Below, piece after piece: positions 53,040 to 62,284 of a stretch of 64,000 nt of DNA. The translations under genes were made by a program, and so were the position numbers. The stretch lies in contig NZ_SJSO01000006.1 in assembly GCF_004331735.1 (NCBI RefSeq), forward strand, positions 124,001 through 188,000, given 5' to 3'. The notes below the pieces were generated by a model. The model had not been told where the DNA came from and made no database searches. It worked only from the letters and a program-made list of their open reading frames with translations. Every line of letters begins with the position of its first letter. The stretch's first letter is position 1. This stretch comes from Pedobacter psychrodurus. GTDB lineage: Bacteria > Bacteroidota > Bacteroidia > Sphingobacteriales > Sphingobacteriaceae.

Positions 53040-55259
53040 ATGAATAAGTCTCTTTCTGCACAAGAAACAAAAAGATATAGTTTAGTCATCTGGAAAATAC
53101 TGATCGGGGGAATAGCCCTTTTTGCGATTTTCATTTCGATGATCGGCTTGGGTCTTTTTGGTGCACTCCCCTCTTTCAGGGATATCGAACACCCAAAAAG
53201 TAATCAGGCTTCAGAAATTATTGCAGAGGATGGTCGTCCCTTAGGTACTTATTTTGTTCAGAACAGATCGAATGTTACTTATAAAGATATTTCCGAAAAT
53301 GTAATTAATGGGTTAATTGCGACAGAAGATACCCGTTTTAAAGAACACTCGGGCATAGATTTCAAACGTACCTTCACCATTATCGGTTACAATTTAATCG
53401 GCAAAAAGCAAGGTGCAAGTACCATTACACAGCAATTGGCTAAAAATCTTTTCCCAAGAGAATCGAACCTAAATTTTTTCTCCCTGGTGTTAACCAAGTT
53501 TAAAGAGTGGATTGTTGCCGTTAAATTAGAGCGTAACTATACCAAAGAAGAAATTATTACCATGTATTTAAATACGGTCGATTTTGGTAATCAGGCTTAT
53601 GGCATTAAATCTGCGGCAAGGGTTTATTTCAATACCACTCCCGATAAATTAACCCTAACACAGGCGGCAACTTTAGTGGGCATGCAAAAAGGAATTACCA
53701 TGTATTCGCCAACCCGCCATCCAGAGCGCTCAAGAAACCGTAGGAATACTGTAATGGCGATGATGGTTAAATCTGAGCTCTTAACCCAACAGGAATTCGA
53801 TGAGCAAAAAGAAAAACCTTTAAACCTACATTTTAATGCAGCAACCGTTAACGACGGTATTGCACCATACTTCCGTTCGGTATTGAAGAATGATATCAAA
53901 AACATTTTTCAGGAACAATCGATTACCAAACCCGATGGTACACCTTACGATTTAGACCGCGATGGTTTGAAAATTTATACCACATTGAATTATGATATGC
54001 AGGTATATGCCGAAGAAGCGCAAAAAGAATATATGAAGATTCTACAAGCGCAGTTTATCGCCAGTTGGAAAGGTAGAAATCCTTTTAAGGATAAAGCTTT
54101 ACAAATTGAGCAGGGCGTTAAAAGATCAGATCGTTATAAATCGTTAAAACTGGAAGGCAAATCGGACGATGAAATTAAGACCGATTTTAACACCAAAACA
54201 GAAATGAGCATTTTTACCTGGAAGGGTAATATTGATACGGTGATGAAACCGATTGACTCTGTGCGTTATTACAAAATGCTTTTGCGTAATGCCATGATGA
54301 CGATGGACCCAACCAATGGCCACGTGAAAGCATGGGTTGGGGGGATTAATTACGAGCATTTTAAATATGATCAGGTTAAAATGGGAACCAGACAAGTGGG
54401 GTCTACAGCAAAACCGTTTACTTATGCGGTTGCGATCGAAAATGGTTATTCTCCGTGTTACACCGTACCAAATGTGCCAGTAACCATTGACGGTTATGGA
54501 GATCCATGGACACCTAGAAACTCAGGCAAACCTTTACCAGGAAATATTACCCTACAAAAAGCCTTGGCCTACTCTCAAAATTTTGTTACTGCTTATTTAA
54601 TGAAACAAGTTGGTCCGGTTGCAGTATCTACATTGGCTACCAAAATGGGTATACCTAACGTTCCAGCGTTTCCATCTATCTGTTTGGGTACATTCGATTC
54701 GTCAATTTATAATATGGTTGGGGCTTATGGCGCTTTTGCAAATAAAGGAACCTATACCAAGCCGATTTATTTATTAAGAATTGAAGATAAAAATGGGGTG
54801 GTATTATTTTCTCAAAAGGAAATACCAAAACCAATAATGAGCGAGGAAGTTGCTTATGTAATGACCAGAATGCTTAAAGGTGTAGTGACCAACGGAACCG
54901 GATCGAGACTGAATTATAAATACAAAGTAAACGCGCCTATTGGAGCTAAAACAGGCACTACCCAAAATAACTCAGATGGTTGGTTTATGGCCATCACCCC
55001 TCAGTTGGTAACAGGTATCTGGACAGGTTGCGAAGATAGGGCATTCCACTTTATCAGTACCAACCAAGGTGAAGGTGCCAATACAGCGCTGCCAATTTTT
55101 GCAGGTTTTATTAAAAGGGTATATGCCAATCCAGCGCTAAAAATTAGCCATGCTGATTTTGAGGCACCAAAATCTGGCGTTTCCATCACTTTTGATTGTA
55201 ACCAATACCAACAACAGGAAGAAGGTGCAACAGAATTGGATGAGAAGTTAGGGTTTTAA
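53040..55259 (+). CDS. Class A penicillin-binding protein (PBP1A-type)
   Basis: The protein has 739 residues. One N-terminal membrane helix (IWKILIGGIALFAIFISMIGL) leads into a GT51 glycosyltransferase domain at about 60-240, with ATEDTRFKEHSGID and GASTITQQLAKNLFPRE. The transpeptidase domain has the active-site GSTAKPF (SxxK), the SQN triad in YSQNFVTAYL and KTGTTQNNSDGW. It polymerises and crosslinks peptidoglycan in the periplasm. It starts at an ATG; a short upstream ORF with a GGAGG site overlaps it. It follows sprE on the same strand after 104 bp. Confidence 0.95.
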   Translation: MNKSLSAQETKRYSLVIWKILIGGIALFAIFISMIGLGLFGALPSFRDIEHPKSNQASEIIAEDGRPLGTYFVQNRSNVTYKDISENVINGLIATEDTRFKEHSGIDFKRTFTIIGYNLIGKKQGASTITQQLAKNLFPRESNLNFFSLVLTKFKEWIVAVKLERNYTKEEIITMYLNTVDFGNQAYGIKSAARVYFNTTPDKLTLTQAATLVGMQKGITMYSPTRHPERSRNRRNTVMAMMVKSELLTQQEFDEQKEKPLNLHFNAATVNDGIAPYFRSVLKNDIKNIFQEQSITKPDGTPYDLDRDGLKIYTTLNYDMQVYAEEAQKEYMKILQAQFIASWKGRNPFKDKALQIEQGVKRSDRYKSLKLEGKSDDEIKTDFNTKTEMSIFTWKGNIDTVMKPIDSVRYYKMLLRNAMMTMDPTNGHVKAWVGGINYEHFKYDQVKMGTRQVGSTAKPFTYAVAIENGYSPCYTVPNVPVTIDGYGDPWTPRNSGKPLPGNITLQKALAYSQNFVTAYLMKQVGPVAVSTLATKMGIPNVPAFPSICLGTFDSSIYNMVGAYGAFANKGTYTKPIYLLRIEDKNGVVLFSQKEIPKPIMSEEVAYVMTRMLKGVVTNGTGSRLNYKYKVNAPIGAKTGTTQNNSDGWFMAITPQLVTGIWTGCEDRAFHFISTNQGEGANTALPIFAGFIKRVYANPALKISHADFEAPKSGVSITFDCNQYQQQEEGATELDEKLGF

Positions 55260-55269
55260 TACGATGGCT

Positions 55270-55400
55270 TTGCGTGAAGGATAGCAGTGGAAATCCTTTT
55301 GTTGTACGCCTTGAGCGCAGCCAAAAGGCAACAAAAGATTGTAACGGATAGCCTGACCCTTTTCCCGAACTTTCGGGATTGGGGCACGCCCAAATTATAA
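55270..55400. repeat. Dispersed repeat between the PBP1A and uvrC genes
   Basis: The non-coding spacer carries GAAGGATAGCAGTGGAAATC, AAGATTGTAACGGATAGCCT and a CCCGAACTTTCGGG hairpin followed by GGGGCACGCCC. It has the GC-rich, palindromic character of the other intergenic repeats in the window. No gene is visible. Confidence 0.5.
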
Positions 55401-55446
55401 ATACAGCAATCGGTTCATTTTAATCAAAACTATCACTCTCTAATCC

Positions 55447-55454
55447 TATTTTTG
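55447..55454 (+). promoter_or_regulatory. Putative -7 box for uvrC
   Basis: TATTTTTG matches TAnnTTTG exactly, and the uvrC ATG follows six bases later, so the mRNA would be leaderless or nearly so. Confidence 0.5.
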
Positions 55455-55460
55455 TAAATA

Positions 55461-57272
55461 ATGAGCAGTTTCGACCATAAAACAGCATTAACCGCAATTC
55501 CACATAAACCCGGTGTTTACCAATATTGGGATGCTGATGGAAAGCTCATGTATATTGGAAAGGCAAAAGACCTGCGCAACCGTGTGGGCTCTTATTTCAA
55601 TAGCGACAGAAACCAGTTTAATGGCAAAACAAGGGTACTGGTATCTAAGATCCGTAAAATCACTTTCACCATTGTTGATACGGAAATTGATGCCTGGTTG
55701 CTCGAAAATAGCTTAATTAAAAAACATCAGCCAAAATTTAACATCAACCTAAAGGACGACAAAACGTATCCGTGGATTATTGTTAAAAATGAGAATTATC
55801 CCCGGATTTACTGGACAAGGAAAGTGATTAAAGATGGTTCTACCTATTTTGGCCCTTATGGCTCGATAGGCATGATGCATACCATTTTGGATCTGATTAA
55901 AGAAACCTATCCGCTACGTACCTGCAGCTTGCCCTTAACAGAGAAAAATATAGCTGAAGGAAAATTTAAAGTTTGTTTAGAGTATCAAATCGGCAATTGT
56001 AAGGGCCCCTGTCAAAATTATCAGACCGAAACCGACTATGATAACAACATAGGTGAGATTAAAGAGATCCTGAATGGTAAAATCGGAAATGTAATCCGCG
56101 AGGTTAAAGGGGTTATTAAATCGGCATCAGAAAACCTCAACTTCGAACTGGCGCATCAATATGCGAGGAGGTTAGAAGTACTGGAGAAATACCAGAGCAA
56201 ATCGACCGTGGTAAATAGTGCCATCACCAATGTTGATGTAGTCAGTATTGCATCGGATGAACGTTATGCTTTTATAAATTACCTGAAGGTGATGAATGGA
56301 ACGATTATTCAGACGCAGACCATAGAGGTTAAAAAGCAGCTTGACGAGAGTGATGATGAGATTTTAACATTGGCCATGTTAGAGTTCAGGACAAAATTCA
56401 ACAGTACATCCAAAGAAATTATTGTTCCTTTTGAACCTTCCTTGGAAGATGAAAGTTTAAAATTTACAGTACCGAAGCTAGGCGAGAAGAAAAAACTCTT
56501 AGAACTTTCACAGAAGAATGTATTGTTCTTTAAAAAAGAGAAACTCAATCAATACGAAAAGTTAAATCCCGATTTACGCACCGATCGCATTTTAACTACC
56601 ATGCAGAAAGATCTGCGTTTAACGCAGCTTCCAAAACATATAGAATGCTTTGATAACTCCAACTTTCAAGGAAAATATCCGGTTTCGGCAATAGTTGTTT
56701 TTAAAGATGCAAAACCATCAAAAAAAGACTACCGCCATTTTAATGTGAAAACCGTAGAAGGGCCTAACGATTTCGCGACCATGGAAGAGGCGGTTTTCCG
56801 TCGCTATAGGAGAATGTTGGATGAAGAACAGACTTTGCCTCAACTTATCATCATTGATGGCGGTAAAGGACAGCTTTCGTCGGCTGTGAAGAGTTTAAAG
56901 TTATTGGGCATAGAAAACAAAGTTACCGTAATTGGCATTGCCAAACGTTTGGAAGAACTGTTCTATCCTGGCGATTCCTATCCATTGTATTTGGATAAAA
57001 AATCGGAAACCTTAAAAGTGATACAACAGCTACGTGATGAGGCCCACCGCTTTGGGATTACCTTCCATCGCAAGAAACGCGATCAAGGGACACTTAAAAC
57101 AGAACTCGAACAGATTGAAGGTATCGGCAAAACAACAGCTGATAAGTTGCTAACCCATTTTAAATCGGTTAAGAAAATTAAAGAAGCTACCGAAAAAGAA
57201 CTGGCAGAAGTACTGAATAAAAAACAGATGATTACGCTTCAGGCCTATTTTAATCAGGAATTGCGCTTTTAA
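55461..57272 (+). CDS. uvrC: Excinuclease ABC subunit C
   Basis: The protein has 603 residues. It makes the dual incisions in nucleotide excision repair. The N-terminal GIY-YIG nuclease is seen in GVYQYWDADGKLMYIGKAKD, the UVR-like helix region is around ENLNFELAHQYARRLEVLEK, and the RNase H-like C-terminal nuclease shows IECFDNSNFQGKYPVSAIVV and IIIDGGKGQLSSA. Helix-hairpin-helix repeats follow (IEGIGKTTADKLLTHFKSV). The start is the first ATG, directly after a -7 box. It is convergent with gldN and shares a bidirectional terminator. Confidence 0.97.
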   Translation: MSSFDHKTALTAIPHKPGVYQYWDADGKLMYIGKAKDLRNRVGSYFNSDRNQFNGKTRVLVSKIRKITFTIVDTEIDAWLLENSLIKKHQPKFNINLKDDKTYPWIIVKNENYPRIYWTRKVIKDGSTYFGPYGSIGMMHTILDLIKETYPLRTCSLPLTEKNIAEGKFKVCLEYQIGNCKGPCQNYQTETDYDNNIGEIKEILNGKIGNVIREVKGVIKSASENLNFELAHQYARRLEVLEKYQSKSTVVNSAITNVDVVSIASDERYAFINYLKVMNGTIIQTQTIEVKKQLDESDDEILTLAMLEFRTKFNSTSKEIIVPFEPSLEDESLKFTVPKLGEKKKLLELSQKNVLFFKKEKLNQYEKLNPDLRTDRILTTMQKDLRLTQLPKHIECFDNSNFQGKYPVSAIVVFKDAKPSKKDYRHFNVKTVEGPNDFATMEEAVFRRYRRMLDEEQTLPQLIIIDGGKGQLSSAVKSLKLLGIENKVTVIGIAKRLEELFYPGDSYPLYLDKKSETLKVIQQLRDEAHRFGITFHRKKRDQGTLKTELEQIEGIGKTTADKLLTHFKSVKKIKEATEKELAEVLNKKQMITLQAYFNQELRF

Positions 57273-57354
57273 TCCCGATTCTCTCTTTGAAGAGGATTAA
57301 GATTTCTCCTCCAAAGGAGCTCCATTGGAGCATTACGGCCGAAATGCGATATAG

Positions 57355-57386
57355 CAAAAAAGGCTCCGATTTATCGAAGCCTTTTA
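57355..57386. terminator. Bidirectional terminator between uvrC and gldN
   Basis: AAAAGGCT and AGCCTTTT pair with further partial pairing inside (CGA/TCG). T-runs lie on both strands, so it can end gldN transcription on the minus strand and uvrC on the plus strand. Confidence 0.8.
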
Positions 57387-57392
57387 ATAAGT

Positions 57393-58307
57393 TTAGTATT
57401 CCCAAAGACCTTGTTCGTAATCAAGAACAGATTTTTTGATCCTTTCTGACTCGTACAACCTCTCTCTAGGATCGGTAATAATATCTCTGATCTTATTGTC
57501 TCCAGGGTTTGACTCTTTTACAATATAGCTGCTAAATAAGCGACGGATAAAGAAATCATCGAAGCTCAATGAAGAAGCATCGTTATTGGTATTGATTAAA
57601 CGTTTCTTCGTTAAAATCTCTCTAGCCTCTGGATAGTAGACCCAAAATACGGGCTGCCATTGTTTAGAAACCTCATTGTATTTTAATGGTGCAATACCTA
57701 CAATACGTGGCTCGAAAACAGAACGTTTGGTATCGAAAATCCAGTCTTCTTTAATTCTGAATTTCAAGAATAACTCAGGATTAAAATCATTAACTACAGT
57801 TGTTACTGTTCCAGTTTTATTATTTGAAACTTCTGCTGTTCCTAAAGCCGATTTGGAAGCAGAATCTGCCGACATTGGGTTAAGAAAAGCATCATCTTCG
57901 TTCAATGCACTGTCAATTGGTGAATACGCAGTTAATTCGTCTTTCTTAATCGCTGCAATTAATACGTCAATTAGGCGAGATTTAGGCGATTTTAAGGCCG
58001 AGTTAACCGTATCACGCAAGTCGATTTCTCTCCAGATCCGTTTTGCATAAAAAACATCCTCTTCTCTTACATCTGCCAAAGGAACCATTTCAGTACTGTC
58101 AATGTCCTTACGGGCATAAAAACCATCTTTAGGCGGTACCTTAAGTTTCTTTTTAGCTGTTTTAACAGGGGCTTTCACCGTATCTGCCACAGCGGGTGCA
58201 GCAACAACTGGGGCAGCTTTCTTTGGTGCTAACTTGGTTGGCTTTTTTTGTGCAAAAGCAAACTTGGTTAACAAAACTAAAATGACAATACTTAAAATCC
58301 TTTTCAT
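57393..58307 (-). CDS. gldN: Gliding/type IX secretion protein GldN (PorN)
   Basis: The protein has 304 residues with a signal peptide ending KFAFAQ and an alanine/lysine-rich linker. The mature core KDGFYARKDIDSTEMVPLADV, YAKRIWREIDLRDTVNSAL and KEDWIFDTKRSVFEPRIVGIAP is diagnostic for GldN/PorN. It forms the periplasmic ring under the outer membrane together with GldK. It starts at an ATG 7 bp after gldM, and is the last gene of the gldKLMN operon. Confidence 0.96.
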   Translation of the reverse strand: MKRILSIVILVLLTKFAFAQKKPTKLAPKKAAPVVAAPAVADTVKAPVKTAKKKLKVPPKDGFYARKDIDSTEMVPLADVREEDVFYAKRIWREIDLRDTVNSALKSPKSRLIDVLIAAIKKDELTAYSPIDSALNEDDAFLNPMSADSASKSALGTAEVSNNKTGTVTTVVNDFNPELFLKFRIKEDWIFDTKRSVFEPRIVGIAPLKYNEVSKQWQPVFWVYYPEAREILTKKRLINTNNDASSLSFDDFFIRRLFSSYIVKESNPGDNKIRDIITDPRERLYESERIKKSVLDYEQGLWEY

Positions 58308-58314
58308 CTTCTTC

Positions 58315-59847
58315 TTATTTTACACTAAACGCTAATGAAGGCAAAATTCTTTGACGACCATCTGGCCCTACAGAAACAATATCTTCAAAAAACACCCTTG
58401 TACCAGGCGTAATTGAGTTTATTGCACCTTTAACCGCACCAGCAAAACTTCCACCACTACCTGCAATGGTAACAGCATCAGAACGAGGTTTTATAATTGT
58501 TAACTTATAACGTTGTATTTTAAACTTAACATCGAAAGGAAAATCATCCAGATCTGCTTCAATTTCAGTTTCGCTTTTTAACTGTACCGAAGCCACATCG
58601 CCTCCAGCGCGGCCACCAACTTTAGCTACCGGAGCTGGAATGGCTTTAACCCTGAATTTTTGTGAGCCTAAGCTAACGGTTTTCCCAGCATTACTTGCCG
58701 ATACATTGATGGATACTTCCTGCCCAACCATGCTTCCCGGAACGTTAACATTATAGTTGCCATTACCACCAGACATTGAGCCTCCAGAAATAGAAGCACG
58801 AATACTTTCTAATGGGAAACCTGCTGCCGATACTGTAAATGGATTGGCAATACCTGCATAAATTACATTCAGTTTAGTTGATGAAACAGATGCAGATGGT
58901 TTCGCTACCTGATAAGTTTGTGGTTGAGTTTTATATTCCTTTACCTGACCATCAGTTTGGCGAACACGAACAGTACCAACCCATGTAAATTGACCAACGC
59001 TACCCGTACCGCCGCTATAAGTTCCTTTGCCATCTTTAATAGATAATTTGTTTCCGTTTACGGTAATATCAGGAGTTGATCTTGAATCGCTGGCTGTTAA
59101 AAATACTTCAGCAGTATAAGGTTGTCCCTGGATTACGTAAGAAGTAGGTGCTACTGCAACTGCCGCAAACTGATCCAAATTTACCTGTGCCTTATCCATG
59201 TTCCCGAATAACTTTCTGACCACCTCTGCTTCAGCATTTTTGGTGTCTGTTTGCAGTTTAGTTAAAATTGTCATTGCAGCAGTTAATGGCGTTCCCTCAC
59301 CAAAGTAAGTTTCCTGCCAATTGCCTTTTCTTTTTCTTGCAGGATCTTTAGCTTCAAGAGAGAATGAAACATTCGCCCTATCATCCTTATCTAACAAAGA
59401 GATTAATTTTTCGCGTGTGGCGTTAATCCTCTTTTTCAACTCATCTGCTTTCTTTTGATTGATCATGATATTCTGTGCAATATCCTGATTTGATCTATTT
59501 ACCAAATCGCCAGTTTCCGAATCAATTCCATCACCTGCCTGGGTAAATTCTTTTTTAATGCTTTCAATATAATTATTCAAATCATCAGCGGCCTTCTGTG
59601 CCTGTTTTGCCTTATCGTAAATTGGCTGTGCACGGGCTGGCTCTTCTTTCAACTTCGAATTTTCGAAGGCAGAAAATAACTGATTAATACTTGTATTTAC
59701 ATTGTTTTTAGAAGTATCCAAACTATCGTTGATATTTTTGAATGCATCTAAAATGGTATCTGATACGTTTAAGGCGAGCATGGCCAACAATACCAAATAC
59801 ATGATATTGATCATCCGCTGCCTTGTTGTTTCTTTTCCGCCTGCCAT
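58315..59847 (-). CDS. gldM: Gliding/type IX secretion protein GldM (PorM)
   Basis: The protein has 510 residues. MAGGKETTRQRMINIMYLVLLAMLALNVSDTILDAF at the start holds the single membrane helix; a long periplasmic part of beta-rich domains follows (VAVAPTSYVIQGQPYTAEVF and IYAGIANPFTVSAAGFP). GldM spans the periplasm and, with GldL in the inner membrane, forms the proton-driven motor that powers type IX secretion. It starts at an ATG, 42 bp after gldL. Confidence 0.97.
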   Translation of the reverse strand: MAGGKETTRQRMINIMYLVLLAMLALNVSDTILDAFKNINDSLDTSKNNVNTSINQLFSAFENSKLKEEPARAQPIYDKAKQAQKAADDLNNYIESIKKEFTQAGDGIDSETGDLVNRSNQDIAQNIMINQKKADELKKRINATREKLISLLDKDDRANVSFSLEAKDPARKRKGNWQETYFGEGTPLTAAMTILTKLQTDTKNAEAEVVRKLFGNMDKAQVNLDQFAAVAVAPTSYVIQGQPYTAEVFLTASDSRSTPDITVNGNKLSIKDGKGTYSGGTGSVGQFTWVGTVRVRQTDGQVKEYKTQPQTYQVAKPSASVSSTKLNVIYAGIANPFTVSAAGFPLESIRASISGGSMSGGNGNYNVNVPGSMVGQEVSINVSASNAGKTVSLGSQKFRVKAIPAPVAKVGGRAGGDVASVQLKSETEIEADLDDFPFDVKFKIQRYKLTIIKPRSDAVTIAGSGGSFAGAVKGAINSITPGTRVFFEDIVSVGPDGRQRILPSLAFSVK

Positions 59848-59889
59848 GTTTGATATAGCTTTTTCTTTAAAAATTAAAAACTAAACAAA

Positions 59890-60693
59890 TTATACACGTG
59901 GGCCGTTCATAGCCGATAACATATTGCCATAAATTGCATTAAGCGATGATAAGTTTTTAGCCAGCTTATTCACCTCTTCTTTAAACTGTTTCGAATCTTC
60001 CATCGATTCGTTAAAGTTCTGCATGGTTAACGATAAGTTTGAATAGAATTTATTCATCGATTTCAGATGCGCACTAGAATCTTGCAATTCTAATTCATAT
60101 ACCGCATTTAAAGCTGATAAATTTTTAGCCAAATTGTTAACCTGATCATGGTAAGCCTGAGAATCTACAGTGCTCTCACCCATTGCTTTCAAATTAGCAG
60201 TGGCCTTATCAAAAGATGCGCTAAGGTTATCGAAACCAGCTGAAGCTGTCTTTATTTTTCCAGTAAATTCGTTAGTTGCTGTAGATGCATCTGCAACATT
60301 AGAAATTGTTGCAACTTTATCACCAAAAGTACGCAAACCAGAGCCTAAACTTTCAATCAATTCAGGACCGATTTTAGCATCTGATAACATTTTATCCAAA
60401 GCTGCTGTGTTCGAAGCTGTTGCTGCAACTGGCCTGGCTGATGCTGTTGGTAATTCTCCTTTAAAATCTGGTTTTAATTCAGGATAAACCCTTTCCCATG
60501 CTGGTTCTGGCTCTGGTGGGAAGAAACCTGTTAAGAAGAATAATAAAGCCTCCACGCCCAAACCAGCGCCTATAATTAAATTCGCCCATGATCCACCAAG
60601 ATGCGTAATTTTAAATAACGCTCCAATAATTACAATACTTGCTCCCCATGAAATCGCTACGTGTAACCAGCCTGGTTGTTTCTTTGCTGCCAT
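59890..60693 (-). CDS. gldL: Gliding/type IX secretion motor protein GldL (PorL)
   Basis: The protein has 267 residues. Two membrane helices (VAISWGASIVIIGALFKITH and LIIGAGLGVEALLFFLTGFFP) lie at the N-terminus, with the membrane glutamate in GVEALLF thought to conduct protons in GldL. A long cytoplasmic coiled-coil tail follows, with repeated LxxLNAxY units (NLAKNLSALNAVYELEL and KLAKNLSSLNAIYGNML). It starts at an ATG, 40 bp after gldK. Confidence 0.97.
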   Translation of the reverse strand: MAAKKQPGWLHVAISWGASIVIIGALFKITHLGGSWANLIIGAGLGVEALLFFLTGFFPPEPEPAWERVYPELKPDFKGELPTASARPVAATASNTAALDKMLSDAKIGPELIESLGSGLRTFGDKVATISNVADASTATNEFTGKIKTASAGFDNLSASFDKATANLKAMGESTVDSQAYHDQVNNLAKNLSALNAVYELELQDSSAHLKSMNKFYSNLSLTMQNFNESMEDSKQFKEEVNKLAKNLSSLNAIYGNMLSAMNGPRV

Positions 60694-60733
60694 AAAATTT
60701 TGATGTTTTTCTTTAGTTTTTAGTTTGTTTGGT

Positions 60734-62059
60734 TTAATGTCTTAGGTCGGTACCAGGATAAGATGAAACGCACCTGAAACCAATATATGATCTTTGTGTA
60801 TCCTGATATTCGTATGTAGCTACAGCATTTTGTAGAAAATAGCCTGTGTCCTTCCACGAACCACCTTTTACTATTTTACGCTTTTTGTATTTGCTATCGG
60901 TTGCACCAGCATCGTAAGTAAAATTCGGGTTCAAATCGTGCAATAATGGGCTTGCACCTTTATTGTACGCAGTTAATGTCCATTCAGAAACATTACCTGC
61001 CATGTTGTACAAACCATAATCATTAGGAAAATACGATCTAACACCTACCGTATAAATACCTCCATCGCTCGAATAATCGCCACGACCTGGTTTAAAGTTA
61101 GCCTGTAAACATCCTTTTGTGTTTCTAATGTAAGGACCGCCCCAAGGGTATTTGGTTTTGGTATTGCCACCTCTTGCAGCATATTCAAATTCTGTTTCAG
61201 CTGGTAATCTATAATCAGATCTAGATCCTACAGGCAACTTTCTTGCTGTAGCAACTCCATCATATAACCTTGTTCTCCAATGAGAGAATGCTTTTGCCTG
61301 CTCCCAACTTACACCAACTACAGGATAATCATCGTATGAAGGGTGGTTGTAATAACCTCGCACCATTGGGTCGTTTTGTGAATAAGAATAATCAGTTTTC
61401 CAAACCATTGTATCAGGATAAATGGCAACGGTATAACGATCAATATAATCCTGGCGTTTGCTGTTTGGGTCTTTATGCCCAAGCGCAGCTTTCTCCATAT
61501 TTAATTCGGCATATGAATATTCGAATTTACGAACATCTAATTCTTTTTTTCCTGGAAGTGCGTCTAAACCCGAATAATACATACCATCTAATTGGCTAAC
61601 CTGGGCAGCAGCTGCGCCCTTTCCTTTGTTACGCCAAATGTTAGCACCGTTTGGCCCAACTTTTCTCCAGTCGATGTATTTCTCCCCACCAACAGCAGTT
61701 GCGGCATTTCCTTTTGGAGTAACCATAAATTGTTGGGGGTTGCCCATCATCACAATCGCAATAGAATCGCGTACCCAATTGGTAAATTGGCGGTATTCTG
61801 CATTGGAAATCTCGGTCTGGTCCATAAAGAACGCGCTAATGGTAACCATTTTACTTGGCCCATTCTGAGAGAAAGTGATATCTTCATCCGAACCTCCAAG
61901 TGGGGTATGTCCTGGTGGCACATAAACCATTCCTAGTGGGATTCTATCGTTTTTAAATTTTCGGTTATAAGCGCCTATTAGCTCGCCTTGGCCGGCATGG
62001 CCACAGCTTGCTAGCATTACAGTTATACCTACAATAGCTAGAAGGTAGATTTTCTTCAT
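60734..62059 (-). CDS. gldK: Gliding/type IX secretion lipoprotein GldK (PorK)
   Basis: The protein has 441 residues from the ATG at 62059, which begins a lipoprotein signal (MKKIYLLAIVGITVMLASC, Cys19); the open frame extends upstream to a TTG at 62131, which would spoil it. The rest is a formylglycine-generating-enzyme-like fold (PLGMVYVPPGHTPLGGSDED, MDQTEISNAEYRQF, YNMAGNVSEWTLTAY, GFRCVSSY) that serves a structural role in GldK. It forms the outer-membrane-associated ring with GldN. It heads the gldKLMN operon. Confidence 0.96.
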   Translation of the reverse strand: MKKIYLLAIVGITVMLASCGHAGQGELIGAYNRKFKNDRIPLGMVYVPPGHTPLGGSDEDITFSQNGPSKMVTISAFFMDQTEISNAEYRQFTNWVRDSIAIVMMGNPQQFMVTPKGNAATAVGGEKYIDWRKVGPNGANIWRNKGKGAAAAQVSQLDGMYYSGLDALPGKKELDVRKFEYSYAELNMEKAALGHKDPNSKRQDYIDRYTVAIYPDTMVWKTDYSYSQNDPMVRGYYNHPSYDDYPVVGVSWEQAKAFSHWRTRLYDGVATARKLPVGSRSDYRLPAETEFEYAARGGNTKTKYPWGGPYIRNTKGCLQANFKPGRGDYSSDGGIYTVGVRSYFPNDYGLYNMAGNVSEWTLTAYNKGASPLLHDLNPNFTYDAGATDSKYKKRKIVKGGSWKDTGYFLQNAVATYEYQDTQRSYIGFRCVSSYPGTDLRH

Positions 62060-62213
62060 ATTTTTTATAGTGTGCACAGCACGATTAGGAGCAATTTTAT
62101 CAAAAATCACTGAAATTATCAACAAAAGCAAATATTTTACGTTAAATCATTACTCAAAGGCAATTAAAGTTAGGTTAACATGTTTCTAGCAGCCTAATAT
62201 TTTGTTCAATAAT

Positions 62214-62249
62214 ATGCGTAACCCTCTTATTAACAGTAAAGTTACGCAT
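62214..62249 (-). promoter_or_regulatory. Perfect dyad overlapping a possible promoter upstream of gldK
   Basis: ATGCGTAAC (62214-62222) and GTTACGCAT (62241-62249) are perfect inverted copies with an 18-base spacer. On the minus strand the spacer side contains TAACTTTA, one mismatch from TAnnTTTG. It lies between hemD and gldK. No T-run follows, so it is more likely an operator than a terminator. Confidence 0.4.
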
Positions 62250-62284
62250 TTATTGTAATGACTTAAAATAAATTATATATCGTA

